From IMG/VR virus record IMGVR_UViG_3300032157_000004, positions 25,079 to 89,078 of that record: a stretch of 64,000 bases of DNA. The stretch is one strand, 5' to 3'. A program made the translations under genes and the position numbers. Shown here piece by piece: positions 49,103 through 56,533 of the stretch (position 1 is the stretch's first letter; each line of letters opens with the position of its first letter). The DNA comes from a virus. The notes beneath the pieces were generated by a model. It saw only the letters and a program-made list of their open reading frames with translations, did not search any database and was not told the DNA's origin.

Positions 49103-50841
49103 TAGCTAGACGCTCCCTGTACCCATCCTTGCCCAATGGGACAAATACTAGCGATGTGGGCATAGGTTTCTGCATGAGCATAGTGATCTGCACGCTTGTT
49201 GTCAATATAGGTTGCAGTAAGGATTCCCGATGTTCCTACTTCTTTCTTGATCTTGATGGGAACCCGCATCTGGTTGTAATACTCTTTGATGTTTCTGGCA
49301 TGGGCAGGGAGAGCCGACAAATGCCCGTAAAAGCCCGCAAACATGGCGTCTAAGGCGCGTGTACGATCAATCAGAACAGTCTTTTCAAGTTGGTTCCAGA
49401 CTGCGTATTCTTCTTTTTTATTGCCGACTGGTTGGTTAGGATAGTAGGCAAGCCATACTTTTGCAAAAGGATATTTTTCCTGAAATTTTCTCGCTTGGGT
49501 TGTCTCAGGCAATGCATCGACCACAATCGTTGTAGGTCGATAAATTTTTACCAAATTATCCAGCGTGTCCCAGTCGGATTCACCCGCATAAAGCTGGTAA
49601 GTCTCTTTGGAAAGAAGGTGAACACCTGTTCGCACTACTACATGCAGGGTGTTGCCGATATCGACCCCCATATAGCAGTTCATATAGTGGTTAGGCCCAT
49701 GCCCGTATTCTCTGCGACACAGGTCTAAATCCTCAGAAGTTAAGCTGCCCCCTTTGGGAACATAGGGCAAACCCAAGTCCTGATTCCAGGCTTCGCGTTT
49801 TTTCGTCTCGTCTACTGTCTGTAGATCTGTGACAATGCTGGGAATATTGCTAAAAGGCGAAAAGAGCTTGGTCAAGTGAAAGCCTACTTTTTCTACAGAA
49901 GGAAATTCAGCTACCCACTCTCCCTCTCCCAGACGGTTTAATTTCCACCCACAATGACGACAGACAGGCCACGCATTGTTCTGGTTTTGACCATGCCAAG
50001 CAATCGGACGTCCTAACTTATCCCACTCGGTTACGATGTCGTCAATGGTGAGCGGCTGCTTTTGACCGCAATGATCGCATTTGATAAACCACTGGCGCTT
50101 GTCAGTTTCAGAATATTCGGCGTCGATACCGTAGCCAGGATAAGTCGGAGTGGAGACATAGAGGACAGTCGCCAGTCGTGAGTGACCAAGCCGCTTCTGA
50201 GTAATAGCGGGCGCTCTTTGATCGAGTTCATCTAGTTCATCCAATACAATCATGTCGGCGTCAATCGACTTGAGCTTAGGCGCGTTGCCGTCCGGCTGTA
50301 CCTGAGAACCACGAAAATAAAGATGGCGATGTCGAAAGCGTTTGAGGGTAATACGGTCGGAGCCTTTTAGACCGCTGGCACTGGAGCCATCGATCAGAAT
50401 TTGAGTAAGGTACTCGGAGGCTTCAATCGCAGGGCCAAGCCGTGCTGTAGAAAAGTCAGAGACAGTCTGCTCAGTCGGAAAAATATAAAGCACGTTGCCG
50501 TCTAGCTGATCACAGGTATGAATAGCCTTGCTCAACAGCCACTCGGAAACACCTGCTTGGCTGGATTTCATCACCACAATCTCTTTGGCTGTACACTTAT
50601 ACAGGTCAATAAGATACTTGTGGTGTTCGATATCAAAGGGACGGTTAGGAATCAAAAAAGGACGCTTCTTAATCGTCCATTCCAGTAAGTCAGGAAGATC
50701 TTCTTTGGGCATAGTTCGCAGAGCGATCTCTTTGGGATCTTCCCGTTCTGGGGGAGCGAAGTCAAACCAGCCTGTATCCAGATTCAGGTCTAGCAAGCCT
50801 CCAATCTCTCCAACCAGTTCTGCTGTATTAACCTTAGCCAT
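49102..50841 (-). CDS. terL: Terminase large subunit, GpA family, 579 aa
   Basis: Packaging ATPase and nuclease. Walker A-like 'VVMKSSQAGVSEWL' (about residue 90), 'NVLYIFPTEQTVSDF' and Walker B 'DMIVLDELDEL' (about 195) form the ATPase. A zinc-ribbon-like 'CDHCGQ...CRHCGW' (about 255-285) is typical of the GpA family. 'YMGVDIGNTLHVVV' begins the nuclease domain, with further acidic residues in 'TIVVDALPET'. Length and layout are normal for phage terminases. It overlaps the small-subunit gene by 8 bases. Confidence 0.92.
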   Translation of the reverse strand: MAKVNTAELVGEIGGLLDLNLDTGWFDFAPPEREDPKEIALRTMPKEDLPDLLEWTIKKRPFLIPNRPFDIEHHKYLIDLYKCTAKEIVVMKSSQAGVSEWLLSKAIHTCDQLDGNVLYIFPTEQTVSDFSTARLGPAIEASEYLTQILIDGSSASGLKGSDRITLKRFRHRHLYFRGSQVQPDGNAPKLKSIDADMIVLDELDELDQRAPAITQKRLGHSRLATVLYVSTPTYPGYGIDAEYSETDKRQWFIKCDHCGQKQPLTIDDIVTEWDKLGRPIAWHGQNQNNAWPVCRHCGWKLNRLGEGEWVAEFPSVEKVGFHLTKLFSPFSNIPSIVTDLQTVDETKKREAWNQDLGLPYVPKGGSLTSEDLDLCRREYGHGPNHYMNCYMGVDIGNTLHVVVRTGVHLLSKETYQLYAGESDWDTLDNLVKIYRPTTIVVDALPETTQARKFQEKYPFAKVWLAYYPNQPVGNKKEEYAVWNQLEKTVLIDRTRALDAMFAGFYGHLSALPAHARNIKEYYNQMRVPIKIKKEVGTSGILTATYIDNKRADHYAHAETYAHIASICPIGQGWVQGASS

Positions 50842-51523
50842 TTTGATCTACTGTCTCTAAGTGGGCTGCGATATTCTTAATCGCCTGTTGAGATCGTCCT
50901 AATGCCGACAAGACTGTCAGGAGCTTGTCTGCTTTGACTTCAAGAAAATCTGCCAGTTCTCCTGCTGACTGTAACAGCACCCATTCTTCTCTCTCTGTAA
51001 TCAAACTGATCGCCATCAACGACTTAAACTCCTGCTGGATAAAGGCCATCAAAATATCATTTAAGATATCCCGACGTGCAATCGCTTTGGTGTAGGCTAC
51101 AATGTCTGCCCAGCCTTCAACCGACCCCTGATTGATGCCGTACTGTGCCGCCACTAAATTAGGAGGTTGCCCCATCAAAATCGCTGCCTGTGCAGCCGCA
51201 CGCACAGTTTCTTCTTTGGTTGGCCCAGGTTGCATGTTTTCCAGAGCAAGTTCGCTGTCGATTTTTGTACGGTGTTTGATCGGCATGGAACTCTTGGGTT
51301 TTCTCGGATTAAAAGTTCTTTGCCCACCTTTCTTGGGTATAGGATTATTTTTAATTTTTTTCGTATTCATGGCAACAAGAAGCTGCTCCTCTGACGGCAT
51401 TTTTGGCGCAGCCGCCAATCTTTGCTCTATCAGAGGAGCAAGTTCATCCTCTTTTTCCTCAGTTAATTCTTTCGCCAGCTTGACGATGGCTTCACGGCGT
51501 TTGTGGCTTGTTAGTTTTCTCAC
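50834..51523 (-). CDS. Terminase small subunit candidate, 229 aa
   Basis: It lies directly upstream of the large terminase. A helix-turn-helix is visible near residues 110-145 ('KEETVRAAAQAAILMGQPPN', 'LVAAQYGINQGSVEGWADIV'), followed by a helical region as in DNA-recognising small subunits. The N-terminal 100 residues are basic and coiled-coil-like. No closer family match is apparent, so the call relies on the helix-turn-helix and gene order. A GC-rich stub of an unrelated small subunit lies at 33888. Confidence 0.7.
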   Translation of the reverse strand: MRKLTSHKRREAIVKLAKELTEEKEDELAPLIEQRLAAAPKMPSEEQLLVAMNTKKIKNNPIPKKGGQRTFNPRKPKSSMPIKHRTKIDSELALENMQPGPTKEETVRAAAQAAILMGQPPNLVAAQYGINQGSVEGWADIVAYTKAIARRDILNDILMAFIQQEFKSLMAISLITEREEWVLLQSAGELADFLEVKADKLLTVLSALGRSQQAIKNIAAHLETVDQNG

Positions 51524-51887
51524 TGGATGATCCCGCTTGTTTGCTGAGTGCCGATGCTACAAGGATAGCACCGTTGATTGTCTCGATCAACTGGTCGTCT
51601 GGAACCTCCCACTCATCGGGAATCCACTTCTTCGCCATCATGTAGGCTCTTTCAAAAGCCTGATTGTTATTGGTGATCTTGCCTTCGCGCCGCGTCTGTT
51701 CGACTGCGTTGACGGCTAGTTGCACAATATCACGAACTTCTAGAGCCACCGGACGTGCCTCTGCAACTGCTTCCAAGACACCAGGAACCGTGATCTCTTT
51801 GCCTTGCTGGTGGCGCAAATAGATGTCATAGCCAACTAGCGCCACGATCACCAAACCCATCACAATCGTCAAAATATTTTCAGGCAT
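51492..51887 (-). CDS. LLH-type holin-like membrane protein, 131 aa
   Basis: One N-terminal transmembrane helix ('ILTIVMGLVIVALVGYDIYL') is followed by a soluble helical part 'AVNAVEQTRREGKITNNNQA' ... 'AYMMAKKWIP', the pattern of phage holins of the LLH family. It lies with two further small membrane proteins just before the terminase genes. It overlaps the small terminase gene. A lysis role is plausible, but I see no endolysin next to it. Confidence 0.6.
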   Translation of the reverse strand: MPENILTIVMGLVIVALVGYDIYLRHQQGKEITVPGVLEAVAEARPVALEVRDIVQLAVNAVEQTRREGKITNNNQAFERAYMMAKKWIPDEWEVPDDQLIETINGAILVASALSKQAGSSSEKTNKPQTP

Positions 51888-51888
51888 G

Positions 51889-52038
51889 TTATTTCCCCGT
51901 TAAAAGCCCTGCGGCCAAAAGCAAAACACCGATCACCAACAACACGATCAGGCTTGAGCCTGTGACAACTTGACCTAGCAGAGCAAACACCCCTGCCAAG
52001 ACCAGCAAAACAATACCTATGATAGTTAAGATTCTCAC
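51889..52038 (-). CDS. Small two-helix membrane protein, 49 aa
   Basis: GTG start at 52036-52038 overlaps the upstream stop (GTGA), with GAGGAG upstream. The product is almost entirely two hydrophobic helices ('ILTIIGIVLLVLAGVFALLG' and 'SLIVLLVIGVLLLAAGLL') joined by a short loop with Ser and Thr. It lies between two holin-like genes and stops one base before the next ATG, so it is tightly packed into the lysis-like cassette. It is a good holin or pinholin candidate. Confidence 0.7.
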   Translation of the reverse strand: MRILTIIGIVLLVLAGVFALLGQVVTGSSLIVLLVIGVLLLAAGLLTGK

Positions 52039-52412
52039 CGCTTGATTCTCCTCTCATCAATCTCCATTGCTTCCGTCTGTAACTTTGCCATCTCTGGAAT
52101 AGCAGGGGTATTGTCGGGACGAGTTAGTGCTGTACCATCAACATCGGTAGGTTTGTCTAAAGGCGTCAGCGGCACACCAGCGGCAGTTGTTGGGTTGGCA
52201 AGCGGCGTTACCTTGCGTAAGGCCCACAGTGCTGTTCCCCACACCACCAAAATCGGCAAAACCGTGTCGATCAAGACGTTGGTCGCCGCCAAACCTTCAT
52301 CGGTTAAATTCCACCACCCCATCGCCCTAAAGTAAGTAATAAAGGCTTTGATTACGATGATGAGGGTTGTCGCTCCAGCAGCCTGTTGCACAACTGGGTT
52401 GGAAAGATTCAT
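52035..52412 (-). CDS. Holin-like membrane protein, 125 aa
   Basis: Two hydrophobic helices (about residues 12-32, 'GATTLIIVIKAFITYFRAMG', and 50-70, 'VLPILVVWGTALWALRK') are followed by a Pro/Thr-rich soluble tail. This is a class II holin-like topology. It forms a cassette with the 49-aa and LLH-type proteins downstream through GTGA and near-zero spacing. Confidence 0.6.
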   Translation of the reverse strand: MNLSNPVVQQAAGATTLIIVIKAFITYFRAMGWWNLTDEGLAATNVLIDTVLPILVVWGTALWALRKVTPLANPTTAAGVPLTPLDKPTDVDGTALTRPDNTPAIPEMAKLQTEAMEIDERRIKR

Positions 52413-52464
52413 TAAAGTTTTCTCCGGTTTTCTTTAATTCAGGGGAAGAAATTAAAAAAAATTT

Positions 52465-53310
52465 TTAATCCTCCCAGAGTTTTCTTATTTTCTCCTTAAC
52501 TTCCGGCGTGGCTCGATCAACAGCCCGCTTCAAAGCACGTCCTGGCCCAATACCGTTACCGATCTCCGACCAGAACAGTCTAACAAACGTAGATAGCTCT
52601 CGACTGGGTACGCTGCCATCTACTGTCACCACGTAGGGGACTACTCCTAGAAACTCCCCTATATACGAAGAATCTGCTCCGGCGACTACCAAGACAATCA
52701 CATCTTGCAGGATGCTGGAAAGCCAGTTAGCATCGACAATCTGGTTGCCTAGCTGATAGCCTTGTTTATCGGAAAAGACTGCCATATGCATGTAAATTTT
52801 TACTTTTCTACCTCTAGCTCTCTCCAATTCTCGCCTAAGTACGCCTGGGGTGGGCGCAACCATCTCTTTGACTTCAAAGCCAGTCTCCATTTTGACAGCA
52901 CGAATACTTGCCAGATCTAGGGTGAGACTGGAATCCTCTGCGCCGATAACCACAAATAAAATTTTGTCGGAGGGAATAATCTTTGAGTCAGCCAAGTTTG
53001 CAATCTCACGGCTGAGTTTTTCATTCTCAGCCGTCAGCGAGTCACACGTTTCGCTTAACTTTGCATATTTGGTCAGTGTCTCCTGGTACTGCTGCACGAT
53101 GATCTTGACTTGGTTTCTTAGATTTTCAATCTCGACAATCTGATCGGCTACTTGTTTCTCAAGCGAACCAACCTTAGCTTGCAATATCAACTCTCTCTCG
53201 TTGCCGTCTAACTTGAAATAGCGTCTAGCTACCCATGTTAAGCTTTGCAAAATGACGAATCCTAGCACGATATAAACGATAGCTGTAAGAGAACTGGGGA
53301 ACTGATTCAT
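52465..53310 (-). CDS. Membrane-anchored coiled-coil protein with CHAT-like C-terminal domain, 281 aa
   Basis: ATG 53308-53310 overlaps the upstream stop (ATGA). One transmembrane helix (about residues 10-28) is followed by a coiled coil (about 45-125) and then a C-terminal domain of about 160 residues. Its order of elements resembles caspase-like CHAT domains: 'KILFVVIGAEDSSLTLDLAS', 'GNQIVDANWLSSIL', 'DVIVLVVAGADSS', 'FVRLFWSEIGNGIGPGRALK'. The usual catalytic His and Cys are not seen at the expected places, so it may be inactive or only similar in fold. Confidence 0.5.
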   Translation of the reverse strand: MNQFPSSLTAIVYIVLGFVILQSLTWVARRYFKLDGNERELILQAKVGSLEKQVADQIVEIENLRNQVKIIVQQYQETLTKYAKLSETCDSLTAENEKLSREIANLADSKIIPSDKILFVVIGAEDSSLTLDLASIRAVKMETGFEVKEMVAPTPGVLRRELERARGRKVKIYMHMAVFSDKQGYQLGNQIVDANWLSSILQDVIVLVVAGADSSYIGEFLGVVPYVVTVDGSVPSRELSTFVRLFWSEIGNGIGPGRALKRAVDRATPEVKEKIRKLWED

Positions 53311-53699
53311 CGTACCTCTACCAGATTCATGTAGAACACGCCATGCACGATGGCAATAGCAATGTAAGGCGACGACAACAAGAGATCGGTAGGTTGCCAG
53401 CCATTTTCCAAACCTCTCCACATTACCAAAAGCCCAATACCTAACCAAAAAAGCCACAGCAATGCGTGGGCAACTCGTCGGAAGATGAGATGATGATGTC
53501 TTGGTGCAAAAAGAAGGACGATGCCTACTATGATTAGGAGAATTCCCCAGGAGTTGTCACCCGCGTAGGCGCGAGTTAGTTCTAGGCGGCTGGCTTGGCT
53601 TAGAACATCGCCAGGGAACAGAAAGAGGACACCCCAGAGAAGTGCCAGTAACGAAAGCACAATCTCTTTCATCCGGCTCAGATTCCATCCGAGTTGCAT
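53307..53699 (-). CDS. Multi-span membrane protein, 130 aa, first gene of the late block
   Basis: I start it at ATG 53697-53699 ('MQLGWNLSRM') behind AAAGGGA. Four hydrophobic segments are visible ('IVLSLLALLWGVLFLFPG', 'GILLIIVGIVLLFAP', 'ALLWLFWLGIGLLVMW', 'YIAIAIVHGVFYM'). It is the first gene after the minus-strand promoter. The family is not recognised; holin, antiholin or membrane scaffold are options. Confidence 0.6.
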   Translation of the reverse strand: MQLGWNLSRMKEIVLSLLALLWGVLFLFPGDVLSQASRLELTRAYAGDNSWGILLIIVGIVLLFAPRHHHLIFRRVAHALLWLFWLGIGLLVMWRGLENGWQPTDLLLSSPYIAIAIVHGVFYMNLVEVR

Positions 53700-53719
53700 G
53701 GGATTCCCTTTCTGCATAA

Positions 53720-53748
53720 ATAGTATACTATCCAGAGTAGAATGTAAA
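53720..53748 (-). promoter_or_regulatory. Late-block promoter with palindromic operator over the -10 box
   Basis: On the minus strand TTTACA (53743-53748) is followed after 17 bp by TACTAT (53720-53725). The perfect palindrome ATAGTATACTAT (53720-53731) covers the -10 region and is a likely repressor site. It lies about 20 bases upstream of the first late gene. Confidence 0.6.
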
Positions 53749-53792
53749 GAGGCAACTTTAGCCATTTGGCGATATACACAGCGGTTCTTATA

Positions 53793-53801
53793 TGCTATAC
53801 T
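53793..53801 (+). promoter_or_regulatory. Extended -10 promoter of the plus-strand block
   Basis: TG-C-TATACT (TG at 53793-53794, TATACT at 53796-53801) matches the extended -10 form, which needs little or no -35. It reads into the plus-strand genes starting at 53836 and is divergent to the late promoter. Confidence 0.5.
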
Positions 53802-53835
53802 ACGCAAAAATAGAGAAAATTAGAAAAGAGAAAAA

Positions 53836-54060
53836 ATGAAATTAGCTAGATTTATTGCCATCCTTAGCTGGATCAACCTCACCGCACTCACCTGGGCGCT
53901 TTTGCTCAATCCCTATTTAAGAGAGCATCCTGGCGCTGCTACCTGGACGGCGATCTTTTTTCTACTTGTTGCTGTCATCTTCACATCTTTATCTCAGGAG
54001 AAAAATGAATCTAAAACCATCCCTACCCAAAGAAACGATCAATCACCCGACACACTATAA
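53836..54060 (+). CDS. Small two-span membrane protein, 74 aa
   Basis: Two hydrophobic helices ('FIAILSWINLTALTWALLL' and 'ATWTAIFFLLVAVIFTSL') are followed by a polar tail. It is the first gene of the plus-strand block, preceded by a purine-rich ribosome site. Not recognised; it overlaps the DUF3310 gene. Confidence 0.6.
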   Translation: MKLARFIAILSWINLTALTWALLLNPYLREHPGAATWTAIFFLLVAVIFTSLSQEKNESKTIPTQRNDQSPDTL

Positions 54061-54298
54061 CGAGTCACCAGCGACCTGCGAGAAGTGTGGTAGTCGCATT
54101 GAGTGTATCACTGTCGTCCGCCACTTCAATTTTAACCTGGGCAACGTGATTAAGTATATCTGGCGGGCTGGTCTGAAAGATCGAGATGCTCACCTGGAGG
54201 ACTTGAAGAAAGCAAGATGGTATTTAGACGATGAAGTTAAGCGTCTGGAAGGAGAAATAAATGGTACTACCTCCACCCCTACGACTGGTCATCCGTAA
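54005..54298 (+). CDS. DUF3310 family protein, 97 aa
   Basis: Start at ATG 54005 behind AGGAG. 'TINHPTHYNESPATCEKCGS' and 'FNFNLGNVIKYIWRAGLKDR', then 'DLKKARWYLDDEV', give the conserved signature of DUF3310 (I-x-H-P-x-H-Y, N-x-x-K-Y-x-x-R, D-L-x-K-A-x-W-Y-L). The family is common in phage genomes and sometimes annotated as nucleotide kinase-like; function not established. An extra C-x2-C pair near residue 20 differs from most members. Confidence 0.85.
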   Translation: MNLKPSLPKETINHPTHYNESPATCEKCGSRIECITVVRHFNFNLGNVIKYIWRAGLKDRDAHLEDLKKARWYLDDEVKRLEGEINGTTSTPTTGHP

Positions 54299-54551
54299 GT
54301 TACTTTACTGTCGAAACATCGTACTGCGAAGGGAGCGTGTGATGAAGTGGTTTGTTAAGGATTCGCCAAGTGAGGATCGAGTTGTAGCCGAAGCCAATGC
54401 CTATATCCTCAAGACTCTCTCTGACGCCGATACAGTAGGTCAGATTGAGGCTGGCACAGAACGCAACGTGCGTGACCAGTTGACGGTCGAACAGGCAGAG
54501 GAGCTTTATCAGGAAGAACGGCTGCGTAACTTTGGGCATAAAAGAAACTAA
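54261..54551 (+). CDS. Hypothetical protein, 96 aa
   Basis: Not recognised. ATG 54261 follows AAGGAG at good distance, although the shorter start 'MKWFVKDSP' at 54342 also has a GGGAG. The first 27 residues are basic and hydrophobic, the rest acidic and helical. It overlaps the DUF3310 end by 38 bases, suggesting coupling. Confidence 0.5.
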   Translation: MVLPPPLRLVIRKLLYCRNIVLRRERVMKWFVKDSPSEDRVVAEANAYILKTLSDADTVGQIEAGTERNVRDQLTVEQAEELYQEERLRNFGHKRN

Positions 54552-54553
54552 CT

Positions 54554-54799
54554 ATGCCCGCCAACAGCGCCCTACTGAAAATTCTCAGCTACTCACCCGA
54601 TCCTGCCAACCCTGGCAAGTTTATCAAAACAGGCGAGTTTGAGGCGACACCTCACATTGTCCGCTGCGACTACTGTGGAGGTAATACACACAGCAATCAG
54701 ACTGCTTGTGAAAACTGCGGTGGGCCAACCCCACAAGAAAAGGAGAAGCCAAAAGTACCCAAACAACCCAAACCCAATGTGACATTCGAGTACCGATAA
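54554..54799 (+). CDS. Zinc-ribbon protein, 81 aa
   Basis: Residues about 36-57 contain two C-x2-C pairs ('CDYCGGNTH' and 'CENCGGPTP'), a zinc ribbon. The C-terminus is Lys/Pro-rich and probably disordered. Two bases separate it from the previous gene. It may bind nucleic acid or polymerase, but no specific family is recognised. Confidence 0.6.
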   Translation: MPANSALLKILSYSPDPANPGKFIKTGEFEATPHIVRCDYCGGNTHSNQTACENCGGPTPQEKEKPKVPKQPKPNVTFEYR

Positions 54800-54823
54800 A
54801 TTTTTTAATTTTTTCTAGGAGGA

Positions 54824-55417
54824 ATGATGAAAGACGATCTAAGTTTGATTGCTGTAATCCTTGACCGATCCGGTTCGATGGGCAGTCTAAGAGCCGCCAC
54901 CATTAACAATTTCAACCAGTTTATCGAGACACAGAAGGCGGTGCCTGGAGAAGCGCATTTTTACTTCTGCCAGTTCAACACCGAAATCCAGGTTGCCAAC
55001 CAGTTTAGTAACCTGAGCCAGATGACCGACTTGGGCTTTTCGGACTATGTACCCGCTGGCGGCACAGCCCTACTAGACGCCGTAGGCCAGACGATTGATG
55101 CTATCGGCAAACGACTGGCAGAAATGGACGAAGCCGAGCGTCCTGCTAAAGTCATCGTTGGCATTCTTACCGATGGACGCGAAAATGCCAGCCGCCAGTA
55201 CAACAAAGAAACAGTGGCGGGCATGATCAAACATCAACAAGAAGCCTACAAATGGGAGTTTCTGTTTATGGGGGCCAACATCGACTCCTTTGCCGAAGCT
55301 GCGGCACTCAATATCGCTGCCCACAACACTATGAACTTCGACCATTCTGTTGTCGGTGTTAGAGAAGCCAGCAGCTTCTTGACAGCGAACGTAACACGGA
55401 TGCGAACGGGGGGCTAA
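54824..55417 (+). CDS. von Willebrand A domain protein, 197 aa
   Basis: The whole protein is a vWA domain with a complete MIDAS: 'ILDRSGSMGSL' near residue 12 (D-x-S-x-S), 'PAGGTALLDAV' (Thr) and 'GILTDGRENAS' (Asp). It is full length. AGGAGG precedes the start. vWA domains bind partner proteins through a metal ion. This and the TROVE protein at 6700 are the two vWA proteins of the window, but the sequences are not close copies. Confidence 0.85.
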   Translation: MMKDDLSLIAVILDRSGSMGSLRAATINNFNQFIETQKAVPGEAHFYFCQFNTEIQVANQFSNLSQMTDLGFSDYVPAGGTALLDAVGQTIDAIGKRLAEMDEAERPAKVIVGILTDGRENASRQYNKETVAGMIKHQQEAYKWEFLFMGANIDSFAEAAALNIAAHNTMNFDHSVVGVREASSFLTANVTRMRTGG

Positions 55418-55419
55418 GT

Positions 55420-55608
55420 TTGGTTAGATTCATCCGAATTAAAGAATATCACATCAATGTCAACAACATTGCCTTTATCGACACCAAAGCCTATGTGCCT
55501 ACAGATGGCGAACCACTTCCTGCTTTTCACATCGTCTTTAACAGTGCCGTAGGACAGCGGGCTTTAGACTTATGGCTGTCGGGAGAGTACCTGACAGCCG
55601 CCGAATAA
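55420..55608 (+). CDS. Hypothetical protein, 62 aa
   Basis: Not recognised. A TTG start at 55420 is placed behind a GGGGGG run. The sequence 'YHINVNNIAFIDTKAY' and 'PAFHIVFNSAVGQRALDLWL' resembles small phage proteins of the type that describe 'location of a residue in a strand pair' and may be a KTSC/LytTR-like beta domain. Only two bases separate it from the vWA gene. Confidence 0.45.
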   Translation: MVRFIRIKEYHINVNNIAFIDTKAYVPTDGEPLPAFHIVFNSAVGQRALDLWLSGEYLTAAE

Positions 55609-55642
55609 GTTTTTCAGACCAAATGGGGAAAAGGGGCCGCAC

Positions 55643-56218
55643 ATGCCGAAGATGGGCAATCTGACACCGCTGATGACATCAGCCAAGACTGACGGAGCCG
55701 ACCGTGACGAGTGGCGCACTCCTGAATGGCTCTACAAACTCCTGGACGACGAGTTCAAATTTGACTTAGATCCAGCGGCGACGGACGGCAACGCCATCTC
55801 GCCTTACTACTTCACCCAAGACGACAATGGGCTGGCGATGCCCTGGTGGGGTAACGTCTTTGTCAACCCGCCCTACTCAAGAATGAAAGCCTGGGTAGAG
55901 AAGGGCTACACGGAAATCCTCAATAACAACTGCAATTTGGTTGTGATGCTGATCGCCGCCAGGACAGACACAGTAGCCTGGTGGAACTTTATCCGTCAGG
56001 GGGAAGTGCGCTTTTTGAAGGGGAGGCTCAGGTTCGGGCTTCCCCTAGAGTATATCGCAGAACAACAACAAAAAATTTTATCAGGAGAATTGCCGCCCGA
56101 CCATAAAATTAAAACTTTACACTCAGCACCGTTCCCATCGGCTATTGTTGTGTTCAGGAAGCACTTTTACCGTCCAGGCACGATCTATTGGGAGGTCAGC
56201 CATAAGAAAAGAAGATAG
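55643..56218 (+). CDS. Phage N6-adenine DNA methyltransferase (Dam type), 191 aa
   Basis: Matches the phage Dam family (PF05869-type). 'DEWRTPEWLYKLLDDEFKFDLDPAATDGN' at residues 20-50 holds the SAM-binding D-P-A-A motif, 'NVFVNPPYSRMKAWVEKG' the catalytic N-P-P-Y, and 'RFLKGRLRFG' the following conserved strand. It methylates adenine in DNA, probably shielding phage DNA from host restriction. AGGGG precedes the start. Confidence 0.9.
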   Translation: MPKMGNLTPLMTSAKTDGADRDEWRTPEWLYKLLDDEFKFDLDPAATDGNAISPYYFTQDDNGLAMPWWGNVFVNPPYSRMKAWVEKGYTEILNNNCNLVVMLIAARTDTVAWWNFIRQGEVRFLKGRLRFGLPLEYIAEQQQKILSGELPPDHKIKTLHSAPFPSAIVVFRKHFYRPGTIYWEVSHKKRR

Positions 56219-56304
56219 GATTAGTTTCTGTATCTTCTGACAGGAGTGTGGGAGTTGTGATAAGATCGTGGTCAATCATCAGAAACTATCCTTTCTGGTG
56301 AAAA

Positions 56305-56343
56305 GCCACGAATCTGTAACCAGCAGATTTCGTGGCGTTTTTA
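56305..56343 (+). terminator. Intrinsic terminator behind the methyltransferase gene
   Basis: GCCACGAATCTG pairs with CAGATTTCGTGGC (one bulged T) and is followed by GTTTTTATT. It lies about 90 bases after the methyltransferase stop and 48 bases before the next small gene. The upstream stretch 56222-56288 has another dyad, TAGTTTCTG/CAGAAACTA. Confidence 0.8.
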
Positions 56344-56390
56344 TTGGAGTAAAGATATTCTAGCATAGAAAAATTCAAGGAGAAAACCTG

Positions 56391-56525
56391 ATGTATTTTG
56401 TCAACAACAACTATGAGGGTGGAGCCAACGGCTGCGGAGGCTGTGGTTGCTCAGGCTGCGCCACCATCCTCATGCTCTTTGGCGGCATGGCAATGTTTAT
56501 GATGCTGTGTAAGTTTTTCTTCTAG
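56391..56525 (+). CDS. Small Gly/Cys-rich membrane peptide, 44 aa
   Basis: ATG 56391 follows AAGGAG at 8 bases and the frame ends at TAG 56523-56525. Residues 10-23 are Gly/Cys-rich ('GGANGCGGCGCSGC', five cysteines), followed by a hydrophobic helix with many Met ('ATILMLFGGMAMFMMLC'). It lies behind a terminator and 8 bases before the next gene. Cys clusters of this kind could bind metal or be lipidated or crosslinked. No family recognised. Confidence 0.6.
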   Translation: MYFVNNNYEGGANGCGGCGCSGCATILMLFGGMAMFMMLCKFFF

Positions 56526-56533
56526 GAGGTCTT

